DNA of 32,115 bases from CAZMCT01 sp964564785. Its GTDB lineage: Bacteria > Planctomycetota > Phycisphaerae > UBA1845 > Fen-1342. Positions 9,855-18,631 of the stretch are shown here, one piece after another. A program made the translations under genes and the position numbers. The stretch is taken from NCBI GenBank assembly GCA_964564785.1, contig CAZMCT010000031.1, positions 1-32,115 of the forward strand, in the 5' to 3' direction. Each line of letters starts with the position of its first letter. Position 1 is the first letter of the stretch. The notes under the pieces were generated by a model, which was given only the letters and a program-made list of their open reading frames with translations, searched no databases and was not told the DNA's origin.

Positions 9855-11222
9855 ATGAAAAAGTGGTTGATCCTTCTGTTCGCGATCGCGCTGGTTGTGG
9901 CCGGCTGGTACTTCGCCCGGCAGCAGGAAATGGTCCCCATCTGGGCCCAGCCGAAGTACGGTCAGGTCACGCGCGGCGACATCCGCGTTCCGATCACCGC
10001 CGCCGGACTGATTCACGCCCGCGAAGTGATCGAAGTCAAGTCCATGGCCTCCGGCCGGATCACCGCTGTTCCGGTCGTCGAGGGCGACTTCGTGCGGGCC
10101 AACGAGCCGGTGGTTGTGCTCGACCCGATCGACGAGGAGCGCGCTCGAGACCGGGCCAAAGCCGAACTCGACCGGGCCGAGGCGCTGCTGCTACAGGCCC
10201 AGGTGGCCGTCGAGCGGGCCGCCGTCGGCATCACCACCGCCCGAGCGCGCCTCGACGAGATCACCGCCCAGCTCGAGTACGCCCGATACCAGCTCGAGCT
10301 GTCCCGGGGGTACAAGCAGCACGGACAGGGGTCGGAGACCGAGATTCGCGAGCGCGACACGCAGGTCAAGGTCCTGGAGGCCCAGCAGATCGCCGCGGGT
10401 ATCGCCGTCCGCACGGCCGAGTTGGCGAAGGCCGATGCCGAAGCGGCTGTCCGCTCGCAGACTGCGGTCGTGGAGGCGACACGCAATACGCTTGAGGACG
10501 CCGAGAAACGGCTGCGCGAGACCACCGTGCTGGCGCCCAAGGACGCCATCGTGACGGACATCCAGGTCCGGCCCGGCATGCTGGTGCAGTCCGCGACCGG
10601 TAGCTTCATGGGCGGCACGCTGCTGATGACCATCGCCGACGTCGAGCAGAAGGAGGTTGTCGCGCGCCTCGACGAGTCCGATTACGGCCGGGTGTTGCAA
10701 ATCTCGCCCGTCGACGCCCTGCCGGATATGCCCGGCCTGCGCGAATCGGCTCAGGCCTCGGCCGACGACCTGGCGCGGCGCTCCGGGATCGTGAAAATCA
10801 CCGTCGACGCGTTCCCCGACCAGGAGTTTGAGGGCCGCATCGAGCGCGTCGAGCCGCAAGGCCGAATGAGCGCACCGTCCACGGTGATCCAGTTCGATGT
10901 CCGCGTGGCCATCACCGACCCGCGGCGGCACATGCTGCCGCTAGGCGCCCAGGCCCAGGTCGAGTTCACGGTGGAGAGCGCGACGGGGGCTCTGCTGGTG
11001 CCGGTTGACGCCGTCAAGACGCTGGACGAGCAGCGCGGCGTTTACATCAAGGCCCCGCCCGACCCGGGCTCCGGCGAGAAGTTCGGCAAGCGCTTCGTGC
11101 CCTGCCGCTTCGGGATCAGCGACGGTGAGCGCACGCAGATTCTGGCCGTGCTCGACGGCGAGCTGCCTGAGGGCACCGAGGTCTACACCAAGCTGCCACC
11201 CAAGCCCGAAGAAAACGAGTAA
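9855..11222 (+). CDS. HlyD/MacA-type membrane fusion protein
   Basis: Periplasmic adaptor of an ABC-type export system, 455 residues. An N-terminal membrane anchor (about residues 4-21, LILLFAIALVVAGWY) is followed by a first lipoyl half (IEVKSMASGRITAV), a long alpha-hairpin rich in Ala, Glu and Arg (about 95-225), the second lipoyl half (TVLAPKDAIVTDIQVRPG), then beta-barrel and membrane-proximal segments. The ATG at 9855 has AGGAA upstream; the frame is open far upstream only because it overlaps ald in another frame. The ABC ATPase gene starts 29 bases after the stop, so the two are probably co-transcribed. The substrate is unknown. Confidence 0.9.
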   Translation: MKKWLILLFAIALVVAGWYFARQQEMVPIWAQPKYGQVTRGDIRVPITAAGLIHAREVIEVKSMASGRITAVPVVEGDFVRANEPVVVLDPIDEERARDRAKAELDRAEALLLQAQVAVERAAVGITTARARLDEITAQLEYARYQLELSRGYKQHGQGSETEIRERDTQVKVLEAQQIAAGIAVRTAELAKADAEAAVRSQTAVVEATRNTLEDAEKRLRETTVLAPKDAIVTDIQVRPGMLVQSATGSFMGGTLLMTIADVEQKEVVARLDESDYGRVLQISPVDALPDMPGLRESAQASADDLARRSGIVKITVDAFPDQEFEGRIERVEPQGRMSAPSTVIQFDVRVAITDPRRHMLPLGAQAQVEFTVESATGALLVPVDAVKTLDEQRGVYIKAPPDPGSGEKFGKRFVPCRFGISDGERTQILAVLDGELPEGTEVYTKLPPKPEENE

Positions 11223-11251
11223 ACCCGCTCCCCGCCCCGCAGGAGGAATCC

Positions 11252-12427
11252 TTGGCCCTCATCCAGGTGCGCGAGCTCACCAAGCTCTACACGATGGGAA
11301 CGGCCGTCGTCCGCGCTCTGGACGGTGTCGACCTTCAGGTCGAGCGCGGCGAGTTCCTCGCCATCACCGGCGCCTCCGGCAGCGGTAAGAGCACCATGAT
11401 GCACCTGCTTGGCTGTCTCGATCGCCCCACCGCCGGAAAATATGTCTTTGACAGCCGCGATGTCAGCGACCTGTCCGATCGCGAGCTGGCCATCATTCGC
11501 AACCGGCGCATCGGCTTCGTCTTCCAGACCTTCAACCTGATCAACCGCATGTCGGCCGTGCAGAATGTCGCCGTACCACTCTTCTATGCTCGGCGGTCCG
11601 ACACGCTCGGCCCGGCCATGCGAGCCCTCGAGCGGGTCGGCCTCGCCGCCCGCGCCCAACACAATCCGAACGAGCTGTCGGGCGGCGAGCGGCAGCGCGT
11701 CGCCATTGCCCGCGCCATCGTCAACGACCCCCTCCTGTTGCTGGCCGACGAGCCGACCGGAAACCTCGATAGTCGCACCGGCGATCAAATCATGGAGATC
11801 TTCCGCCGGCTCAACGAGCAGGGCGTGACGATCATCATGGTCACCCACGAGCCCGACATCGCCCGCCGCGCGCGGCGCATCGTCCACATGCGCGACGGCC
11901 GCATCACGTCGGATCGCCTGACGGCCGAGCTGCACGACGAGGAAGCGCCGGGGACGGCGGCGCAGACCGTCGCGCACGCGATCCAGCCGGCACGGGAGGC
12001 GCCCCCGCCGCCCGCCGAGCAGGGGGCAGCGCTGCCCGCACGCCTCGCACGCGGGGCGAATGCGACGCTAGTCTGCGGCTTGCTGACCTGGGGGCTCTGG
12101 GGAGGCGGCCTCGGCGTCCTGTTGCTGATGGGCCGCCGCTTCGACCTCCATCACATCGACCCGATGAAGCCGCCGGCCGGATTGCTTGGCTGGTCGCTGG
12201 CGGCCGGGGGGCCGCTATGCGCGTCCGTGGGCCTCGCCGTCACGACGTTACTGGTCGGGCACTGGGCCCGGCGGCGGAAGAAACGCGAGCCGGGTCACTG
12301 GAGTGGCGGCCGGCGGATCGTTGTTGGGCTTGTGCTCGGTTGGGCGGCGATCGCGCTTTGGGTCGTCGGCTTCGCCATAAACATAGTGAAAGCAATCGGT
12401 TATGATTGGGGCGCTGCCCCGGGATGA
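11252..12427 (+). CDS. MacB/LolD-type ABC ATPase with a three-helix membrane tail
   Basis: ATP-binding subunit of the MacB/LolD/FtsE group. Residues 1-225 form the ATPase: Walker A GASGSGKS (40-47), Q-loop Gln92, signature LSGGE (142-146), Walker B LLLLADEP (161-168) and switch His199. After a Pro/Ala-rich linker (about 230-268) come three predicted membrane helices (about 270-293, 310-336 and 355-379). MacB has four helices and a large periplasmic domain; this tail is far shorter, so it is not an ordinary MacB. The TTG start follows GGAGGAAT at ideal spacing. It is paired with the adaptor gene upstream, but no FtsX-like permease follows: rpsO comes next. Confidence 0.9.
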   Translation: MALIQVRELTKLYTMGTAVVRALDGVDLQVERGEFLAITGASGSGKSTMMHLLGCLDRPTAGKYVFDSRDVSDLSDRELAIIRNRRIGFVFQTFNLINRMSAVQNVAVPLFYARRSDTLGPAMRALERVGLAARAQHNPNELSGGERQRVAIARAIVNDPLLLLADEPTGNLDSRTGDQIMEIFRRLNEQGVTIIMVTHEPDIARRARRIVHMRDGRITSDRLTAELHDEEAPGTAAQTVAHAIQPAREAPPPPAEQGAALPARLARGANATLVCGLLTWGLWGGGLGVLLLMGRRFDLHHIDPMKPPAGLLGWSLAAGGPLCASVGLAVTTLLVGHWARRRKKREPGHWSGGRRIVVGLVLGWAAIALWVVGFAINIVKAIGYDWGAAPG

Positions 12428-12519
12428 CCTGCCCCGCGTGTCCGAAGAGGGCGAGCGGGCCGAGGGCGGCCCCGCGACTGGCTGCGAACAATCGGCATCG
12501 AATGGGGCTGCTTCCGGCG

Positions 12520-12548
12520 TTGCAGCCTCGGCCCGCTCCCCCTATACT
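12520..12548 (+). promoter_or_regulatory. Sigma-70-type promoter of rpsO
   Basis: TTGCAG and TATACT are separated by exactly 17 bases, a near-consensus promoter in GC-rich surroundings. It sits 86 bases upstream of the rpsO ATG and after the end of the ABC ATPase gene, so rpsO-pnp can be transcribed independently. The GC-rich leader between them could fold into hairpins (for example 12574-12599); autoregulation by S15 is known in several bacteria, but I cannot confirm an S15 motif here. Confidence 0.7.
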
Positions 12549-12634
12549 CCGGTGTTTCCGGCAGGCGGTTCCGGCGCTCCCCCAACGGCCCTGGGGCGCG
12601 GCTGGGGCCCGCCCAAGTGTAAAGGACCGGGCCA

Positions 12635-12904
12635 ATGTCGTTGACGCAGGCCAAAAAGACGGAGTTGGTGCAGGGGCACCGCCGGCACGAGCAGGACACC
12701 GGTTCGGCCGAGGTGCAGATCGCGCTGCTCACCGAGCGGATCACGCAGCTCACCGAGCATCTCAAGCTGCACCTGAAAGACCACTCTTCCCGGCGCGGAC
12801 TTTTGAAAATGGTGGGCAAACGCTCCTCGCTGCTCAAGTTCCTCGCCCGCCAGAATCGCGAACGCTATCTCGCCACCATCGCCAAACTCGGGTTGCGCAA
12901 GTAG
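12635..12904 (+). CDS. rpsO: 30S ribosomal protein S15
   Basis: 89 residues, the standard S15 length, with the family hallmarks: GSAEVQIALLTERI, LTEHLKLHLKDHSSRRGL, VGKRSSLLKFL and a basic C terminus. It binds 16S rRNA in the central domain and organises the platform of the 30S subunit. The ATG follows AAAGGA at good spacing. The order rpsO-pnp is conserved in many bacteria, supporting both calls. Confidence 0.98.
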   Translation: MSLTQAKKTELVQGHRRHEQDTGSAEVQIALLTERITQLTEHLKLHLKDHSSRRGLLKMVGKRSSLLKFLARQNRERYLATIAKLGLRK

Positions 12905-13350
12905 CGGGCGGCCGACTGCTGTCGCGAGGGGCGCCGTAGCGCGCAGCCCGTGCTGCGTGGGTAATGCCTTTGCAGGATCAGGGGCCGATGGCTAAACCGA
13001 CGGGTCGCCGTAAACGCCGCTCACCGCATGAAGGTCGCCCGCAGCGCGACCCGAACGCAGATCGTCAAGCGCCCGCGACCGGTGCGCGGGGCCGCGGCCG
13101 GGGCGGCGAGTCTCCGCCGCGCGTGGCCCGATCCCGAAGTTCACCCGCACCAGCGCAGAAGCGCACACGCATGGAACGTCGGCGCGAGCCGGCCGACGTT
13201 CCAGGCCCGGTCAAGCCGGACGCGGCTCAGCGATCCATCCCCGCGCGGCCGCGTGCCTCCGAGGCAGCGCAGCCGCGCCGCGGGACCGAGGGTCGGCCGG
13301 TTCAGTCGGTCGGTCGGCGGCAGGAAACAAACGAAAGCGAGAACGAGAAG

Positions 13351-15474
13351 ATGGTCTTCAAGGTTGAGCGCGCGGTCGGTTCCAATCTACTGTCCATCGA
13401 GACCGGCAAGATCGCCCGCCAGGCTGCGGGCGCCGCAGTCGTCCGGTACGGCGACACGGTCGTGCTCGGTACGGTGGTCACCGCCGACCCGCGGCCCGGC
13501 ATCGATTTCTTCCCTCTGACGGTGGACTATCGCGAGAAGATGTCGGCTGCCGGCAAGTTCCCGGGCGGTTTCTTCAAGCGCGAGGGACGGCCCACGACCA
13601 AGGAGATCCTCAGCGCGCGGCTGATCGACCGCCCGATGCGGCCGCTGTTCCCCGAGGGTTTCAAGAACGAAGTGCAGATCCAGCTCATGGTGCTGGCCAG
13701 CGATCTGCAAAACGACCCGGACGTGCTGGCGATGGTCGCGGCCGCGGGGGCAATGGCGGTCTCGCCGATCCCGTTTCACGGTCCGATCGCCGGCGTGCGG
13801 GTCGGCCGGGTGGAAGGCAAGCTGATCATCAATCCGACGATGGCGCAGCTCGAGTATTCGGACCTCGACCTGGTGGTCGCCGGCCACATGGACGCGGTGA
13901 CGATGATTGAGCTCGGCTGCCGCGAGCTGAGCGAAAGCGAGGTGGCCGAGGCGATCGAGTTCGGGCACGAGCACGGCGTCAAGCCGGTCTGCGAAATGCT
14001 CAAGGAACTCGAGCGGCACGCCGGCCAGCCGAAGACGTGGCAGCCGCCGGCGCGTGACGAGGCATTCCTGGCCGAAATCCGCGAGAAGGCCCTGCCCGCG
14101 CTCCGCGAAGCCAAGCAGATCAGCGGCAAGCAGCAGCGCAACGAGGCCGTTCGCGCCGTCTATGAGCGCATCATCGCCGATTACGTGCCCTCCGAAGAGG
14201 ACGAGTCCGTCATCGAACCCGAGCGCACGTCGGACGAGGTCAAGGCCGCCATCAGCGCGGTTGAAGAGAAGCTTGTCCGCGAGATGATTCTCAACGAGGA
14301 GCGCCGCCCCGACGGCCGCAAGCTGGACGAGCTGCGCAAGATCACCGCCGAAGTCGGTTGGCTGCCGCGCGTTCACGGATCTTCGCTCTTCACCCGCGGC
14401 GAGACGCAGGCCATGGTGGTCTGCACGCTGGGCACCGCCCGGGATGAGCAGGTCATCGACGACCTCCTCGAGGAATACAGCAAGAAGTTCATGCTGCACT
14501 ACAATTTCCCGCCGTTCTCGGTCGGGGAAGTGCGGCGGATCGGCTCGCCCGGGCGGCGCGAGATCGGCCACGGGGCCTTGGCCGAGCGCAGCCTCGAAGC
14601 CGTACTCCCCAGCCCCGAGGATTTCCCGTACACGATTCGGGTGGTCAGCGACATCCTCGAGTCGAACGGCTCCAGCTCGATGGCCTCGGTCTGCGGCGGC
14701 TCGTTGGCGCTGATGGATGCGGGCGTGCCCGTCACCGGTGCGGTGGCCGGCATCTCGATCGGCATGGTGCTCGAGGGCAGCCGCTACAAGCTCCTCATGG
14801 ACATCATTGGCGAGGAAGACCACTACGGCGATATGGACTTCAAGGTCGCCGGCACCCGCAAGGGCATCACGGCCGTGCAACTCGACATCAAGGCCACCGG
14901 CCTTCCGTTCAAAGCCATGCGCGAGGCCCTCGCTCTCGCCCGCCGAGGCCGAATGCAGATCCTCGATATCATGGACACGGCGATTTCGAAACCGCGCCCG
15001 GAAATCAGCAGGTACGCGCCGCGCCTGCTCACGATCAAGATCAACCCCGATAAGATCGGCAAGCTCATCGGCCCCGGCGGTAAGTCAGTAAAGGCGATCC
15101 AAGCCGAGACCGGTGCCCAGATCGATATCGAGGACGATGGGACAGTTGTGATTTCCTCACTGAGCGCCGAGGGTGCGGAGCGGGCTCTCGCGATGGTCCA
15201 GCGGATCACGGAGGACATTCAGGTCGGCCGGATTTATGAGGGCCGCGTGACCAGTATCAAGGATTTCGGGGCGTTCATCGAGATCCAGGACGGGCAGGAC
15301 GGCCTGTGTCACATCAGCGAACTGGATGAGAACTATGTGCGTTCAGTCACGGAAGTTGTGAAGGTCGGCGACGTCGTCAAGGTGAAAGTGATTGCAATTG
15401 ACGAGCAAGGCCGAGTAAAATTATCTCGAAAAGCGGCAATGCGGGCAGCGAAAGAGGCCGCAGCCGTCGACTGA
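13351..15474 (+). CDS. pnp: Polyribonucleotide nucleotidyltransferase (PNPase)
   Basis: Phosphorolytic 3'-to-5' exoribonuclease of mRNA decay. Two RNase PH-like cores are present: the first includes REGRPTTKEILSARLIDRP; the second includes RRPDGRK, LFTRGETQAM and SDILESNGSSSMASVCGG. A KH domain (from about residue 560, with the IGPGGK loop) and an S1 domain (from about 626, EGRVTSIKDFGAFIEI) follow. From ATG 13351 the protein has 707 residues, normal for PNPase. The ribosome binding site there is weak (GAGAACGAGAAG). The same frame is open upstream to ATGs at 12964 and 12988, which would add an Arg/Pro-rich disordered extension of up to 129 residues. The 446 bases between rpsO and this start hold no other convincing gene. 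Confidence 0.97.
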   Translation: MVFKVERAVGSNLLSIETGKIARQAAGAAVVRYGDTVVLGTVVTADPRPGIDFFPLTVDYREKMSAAGKFPGGFFKREGRPTTKEILSARLIDRPMRPLFPEGFKNEVQIQLMVLASDLQNDPDVLAMVAAAGAMAVSPIPFHGPIAGVRVGRVEGKLIINPTMAQLEYSDLDLVVAGHMDAVTMIELGCRELSESEVAEAIEFGHEHGVKPVCEMLKELERHAGQPKTWQPPARDEAFLAEIREKALPALREAKQISGKQQRNEAVRAVYERIIADYVPSEEDESVIEPERTSDEVKAAISAVEEKLVREMILNEERRPDGRKLDELRKITAEVGWLPRVHGSSLFTRGETQAMVVCTLGTARDEQVIDDLLEEYSKKFMLHYNFPPFSVGEVRRIGSPGRREIGHGALAERSLEAVLPSPEDFPYTIRVVSDILESNGSSSMASVCGGSLALMDAGVPVTGAVAGISIGMVLEGSRYKLLMDIIGEEDHYGDMDFKVAGTRKGITAVQLDIKATGLPFKAMREALALARRGRMQILDIMDTAISKPRPEISRYAPRLLTIKINPDKIGKLIGPGGKSVKAIQAETGAQIDIEDDGTVVISSLSAEGAERALAMVQRITEDIQVGRIYEGRVTSIKDFGAFIEIQDGQDGLCHISELDENYVRSVTEVVKVGDVVKVKVIAIDEQGRVKLSRKAAMRAAKEAAAVD

Positions 15475-15699
15475 TTCGCTTCCGCTTCACGTCGCGCATC
15501 GTACGATCGTCACCGGGCGCTCGGCGCTCCGTCGGGTCACGTCCTCCTGCCTGTCAGTCAGCCGTCGGAGCGCGAGCATTTTGGCGCGCGCCGGCAGCGG
15601 GTATCCGGTGCGGGTCCGGGGTTGTCGGGTCCGAGGACAGGCGGACCGTGGTACGTGAGCCATCCCACGCACATCTGGGTGGCTCCGGAGGTCTGTGCC

Positions 15700-15918
15700 A
15701 TGACGGACGGCTGTGTCAAATGGTTCGACACGAAGAAGGGGTATGGCTTCATTGTCGGGCCGGAAGGCCGCGACGTGTTCGTGCATTACACCAGCATTGA
15801 TGGGGAGGGGTTCCGCTCGCTGCGCGAGGGCGAGGTCGTGCAGTTCGAGCTCGTCGAGACTGCCAAGGGGCTGGCCGCCACCCACGTCCGCGCACGGCCG
15901 CGGCCCGAGAGCGTCTGA
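15700..15918 (+). CDS. CspA-family cold shock protein
   Basis: 72-residue single-stranded nucleic-acid-binding beta-barrel, an RNA chaperone. RNP1 (KKGYGFIV) and RNP2 (DVFVHYTSI) are intact, along with VKWFDTKKG and GEVVQFEL; the usual family length. The ATG follows GGAGG at normal spacing; an earlier in-frame ATG at 15622 would add a 26-residue extension not seen in the family. The 225 bases after pnp hold no gene and probably contain its promoter and a long 5' leader, as is common for csp genes. A GC-rich hairpin at 15922-15948 follows the stop but has no T-tract. Confidence 0.95.
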   Translation: MTDGCVKWFDTKKGYGFIVGPEGRDVFVHYTSIDGEGFRSLREGEVVQFELVETAKGLAATHVRARPRPESV

Positions 15919-16065
15919 GTCCTCCGGTTCGGCGCTGCGGCGCCGGAGCTCCAGGCCGGTAGAATACTGTGGAACACGTTTTGATTGCTGGGCGATGGGC
16001 TTCCGCGCCCCAGCCGGTGCGGGGCGGGCCCACTCCTTCGGATGGGCTGCAGACCCGAGGCGAAC

Positions 16066-17733
16066 TTGGCCACGTTGATCGTACTCCAGGGACCCGACAA
16101 GGGACGCACGATCCGCACCAGCGACGAGACGGTGCTGGTCGGTCGCGGCAGTTCCCAGTTGCGACTCACGGACCAGACCATCAGTCGCCGGCACGCCCAG
16201 CTTGAGCGACTCGACGGCGGCTGGGTGCTGACCGATCTCAACAGCGCCAACGGCACGTACGTCAACGGGATCCGCATTCAGAAGGCGGTGCGCCTCAAGC
16301 ATGGCGACCAGGTCCGCGTCGGCAGTACGCTCATGGTGTACATGGGCGACGAATCGGTCCAGCAGTTCGCCGGCCCGCACATTCCCCGCGACCTGGTGCG
16401 GCTCGACGCCGGCAGCCCCACGCTCGACTCCGCCGTGGTCGCCAGCGTGCCCGCCAGCGAGGACAGCGTGGTCCTCGCCGGGCCCGAGACCGCGGCGGCC
16501 GTGAAGGCCTGGAACGTCATCCGCGAGCTGACCGATGTCATCGCGGGCCTGCTGCCGCCCGAGCAGCTTCTGGCCCGGGTCTTGGACCTCATCTTCCAGG
16601 AGCTGGAGGCCGACCACGGCCTGATCATGCTGCGGGATGACGCGACCGGCGAGCTCCTGCCGGAGGTGGTCCGGTTCCGCAGCCCGGCCCTCCAGCGCGA
16701 GGTCAGCGGGGCTTCGATCATCGCATCACGGACGATCATCAACCACGTGATCGAGTCGCGTACCGGCGTGCTGTGCTCGAACGTGGTCGCAGACGAGCGT
16801 TTTCGCAGCGGAAAGAGCGTCCAGAATCTGGGCATGCGCTCCGTGATCTGCGCCCCGCTGGTCGCGCGCGACCGCATTCTCGGCGTGATCAACCTCGACT
16901 GCTCCGTCACCCGACACACCTACACCGACGCCGAGCTCCGCCTGGTGACCGCGATCGGCTATCAGGCCGGCCTGGCGATCGACAACGCCCGCCTGGTGCA
17001 GTCGCAGTTCGAACGCGAGCGGCTGGCGGCCGCGGGCGAGACCGTCGCCTACCTCTCGCACTACATCAAGAACATCCTGCAAGGCATGCGCAGCGGGGCG
17101 GACATCGTGCAGCGCGGCCTCGACCGCCGCGACTGGCCCACGCTCGGCCAAGGCTGGCAGATTGTCGAGCGCAACCTGGAGCGCTCGTACAACCTGATGA
17201 TGAACATGCTCGTGTTCAGCAAGCAGCGCGAGCCACGGCTCGAACCCGTGCAGGTCAACCGCGTGGTGGAGGATGTCATCCAGCTCGTGCAGAAGCAGAC
17301 CGACGCCAAGGGCGCCGTGCTGCTGGCCGACCTCGATGAGCAATTGCCCGCCATTCCGCTGGACTACGATGGCGTCCACCAGGTGCTCCTCAACATTGTG
17401 ACCAACGCGCTCGACGCCGTGCCGCGCGACCGGGGCGTGATCAACGTCCGCACGCGCTTCTCGGCCGACCGCCATGAGGTCCTCCTGTCCGTCTCCGACA
17501 ACGGCCCGGGCGTGCCACCCGAGCGGCGGGCGAGCATCTTCGACGCGTTTGTGTCGTCCAAAGGGCAGGGCGGCACCGGGCTGGGACTCGCGGCGGCGCG
17601 CAAGATCGTCCAGGAGCTCGGCGGCACGATCGAGCTGCTCAGCCCGCCCGATGGCGGGGCCGAGTTCCGCGTGCGATTGCCGGTCAACGACGAGTCGGCT
17701 TCCGCCAGCGGCGACACCCGCGGCCCGGGGTAG
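16066..17733 (+). CDS. FHA-GAF sensor histidine kinase
   Basis: Cytoplasmic sensor kinase of 555 residues with no membrane segment. An N-terminal FHA domain (1-95) has VGRGSS, ISRRHAQ and NGTYVNG, which bind phosphothreonine partners. A GAF domain spans about 150-310. The dimerisation/phosphoacceptor segment has His332 in LSHYIKNIL, a variant H-box. The HATPase domain has NIVTNALDAV, SDNGPGVP and GGTGLGLAAA. The TTG start at 16066 follows GAGG and gives ATLIVLQGPDKGR, the usual opening of such FHA proteins; an ATG at 16042 is the alternative. There is no receiver domain and no adjacent regulator. The FHA input hints at crosstalk with Ser/Thr kinases. Confidence 0.93.
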   Translation: MATLIVLQGPDKGRTIRTSDETVLVGRGSSQLRLTDQTISRRHAQLERLDGGWVLTDLNSANGTYVNGIRIQKAVRLKHGDQVRVGSTLMVYMGDESVQQFAGPHIPRDLVRLDAGSPTLDSAVVASVPASEDSVVLAGPETAAAVKAWNVIRELTDVIAGLLPPEQLLARVLDLIFQELEADHGLIMLRDDATGELLPEVVRFRSPALQREVSGASIIASRTIINHVIESRTGVLCSNVVADERFRSGKSVQNLGMRSVICAPLVARDRILGVINLDCSVTRHTYTDAELRLVTAIGYQAGLAIDNARLVQSQFERERLAAAGETVAYLSHYIKNILQGMRSGADIVQRGLDRRDWPTLGQGWQIVERNLERSYNLMMNMLVFSKQREPRLEPVQVNRVVEDVIQLVQKQTDAKGAVLLADLDEQLPAIPLDYDGVHQVLLNIVTNALDAVPRDRGVINVRTRFSADRHEVLLSVSDNGPGVPPERRASIFDAFVSSKGQGGTGLGLAAARKIVQELGGTIELLSPPDGGAEFRVRLPVNDESASASGDTRGPG

Positions 17734-17891
17734 CGCGGCGCCTCCGGAGCCGACAGCCGTGGGTACGCGCGGCGCCGGTCCGTAGCCGCGGCCGCAGCCC
17801 GCCCGGTAGACTGCGGCCACGACCGTGTCCCGCAAGGGGCGGCGGTACGTTTGCGGCTGCGAGCGCCGCACGGCACAGAAGGAGTCGCTGA

Positions 17892-18440
17892 ATGATCAAG
17901 CGTAGCGTGGTTCGCGACATTCAACGCCGGGCCCGCGACATGCTGGCCCGCGCCGGCATCGTCATTACTCCGGCCGAGGCCGAGAACATCGAGGTCGCCG
18001 AGTTCGGCCTCGGCGAAGTCGAGCGCACCGGCCTCGAGCTCATCACCTACATCAACACCGACCGCTACTGTGCCAAGGAGCTGATGCTCTTCCCGCGGCA
18101 GACCTGCCCCGAGCACCGCCACCCGCCCGTCCACGGCCAGCCCGGCAAGATGGAGACGTTCCGTTGCCGCTGGGGCCGCGTGTGGCTCTGCGTGCCCGGC
18201 ACGCCGACGCCGGAGCGCCGGGCGTGCGTTCCGGCCGGCAGCGAGGCGTACTACACCGTATTCCACGAGATCGAACTCAACCCCGGTGACCAGTACACCA
18301 TCCCCTCCAACACGCTGCACTGGTTCCAGGCCGGCGACGAGGGCGCGATCGTCTCCGAGTTCTCCAGCACCAGCCGCGACGAGTCGGACATCTTCACCGA
18401 CCCCCGCATCCGGCGCATCCCCGAGATCGTCGAGGATTGA
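17892..18440 (+). CDS. D-lyxose ketol-isomerase family cupin
   Basis: 182-residue cupin closely resembling the D-lyxose isomerase family (EC 5.3.1.15, D-lyxose to D-xylulose). The expected metal ligands are present: His75 and His77 in CPEHRHPP, Glu88 in METFRC and His143 in NTLHWFQAG. The family signatures INTDRYCAKELMLFP and EFSSTSRDESDIFTDPRIRR are conserved. AAGGAG lies 7 bases before the ATG. It is a single-gene unit between the kinase and a repeat element that begins about 25 bases after its stop. The exact sugar is inferred from the family; no sugar transporter or kinase is nearby. Confidence 0.9.
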   Translation: MIKRSVVRDIQRRARDMLARAGIVITPAEAENIEVAEFGLGEVERTGLELITYINTDRYCAKELMLFPRQTCPEHRHPPVHGQPGKMETFRCRWGRVWLCVPGTPTPERRACVPAGSEAYYTVFHEIELNPGDQYTIPSNTLHWFQAGDEGAIVSEFSSTSRDESDIFTDPRIRRIPEIVED

Positions 18441-18464
18441 AGAGAACCACAGGGACACAGAGAA

Positions 18465-18623
18465 GAGGGAACAGGGAACAGGGAACAGGGAACGGGGGCG
18501 AGGGAATAGCGAACAGGGAACAGTGCGCAGTGAAGATTGCCGCTGCCGGCTTCCCTGATCCCGGATCCCTGGTCCCTTGTTCCCCGGTTTCCCCGTTCCC
18601 TGTTCCCCGTTCCCTGTTCCCTC
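18465..18623. mobile_element. Gene-less element with inverted GGGAACA-heptamer arms
   Basis: The left arm (18467-18494) is four GGGAACR heptamers and the right arm (18594-18621) is four YGTTCCC heptamers. The arms are complementary with one mismatch, and flanking bases extend the stem to about 33 bp. The interior of about 95 bases has further degenerate heptamers but no gene. It fills the gap between the convergent lyxose-isomerase and threonine-aldolase genes and is preceded by a CACAG-rich stretch. The architecture matches the element inside dnaE2, minus the cargo gene. It could also serve as a bidirectional transcription barrier. Confidence 0.7.
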
Positions 18624-18631
18624 GCGCGTGG

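Noticed and set aside
13387..14880. 497-codon minus-strand ORF opposite pnp
   Set aside because: Antisense shadow of a certain gene, with no domain features.
15922..15948. Intrinsic terminator after the cold-shock gene
   Set aside because: A GC-rich hairpin is present but lacks a following T-tract.
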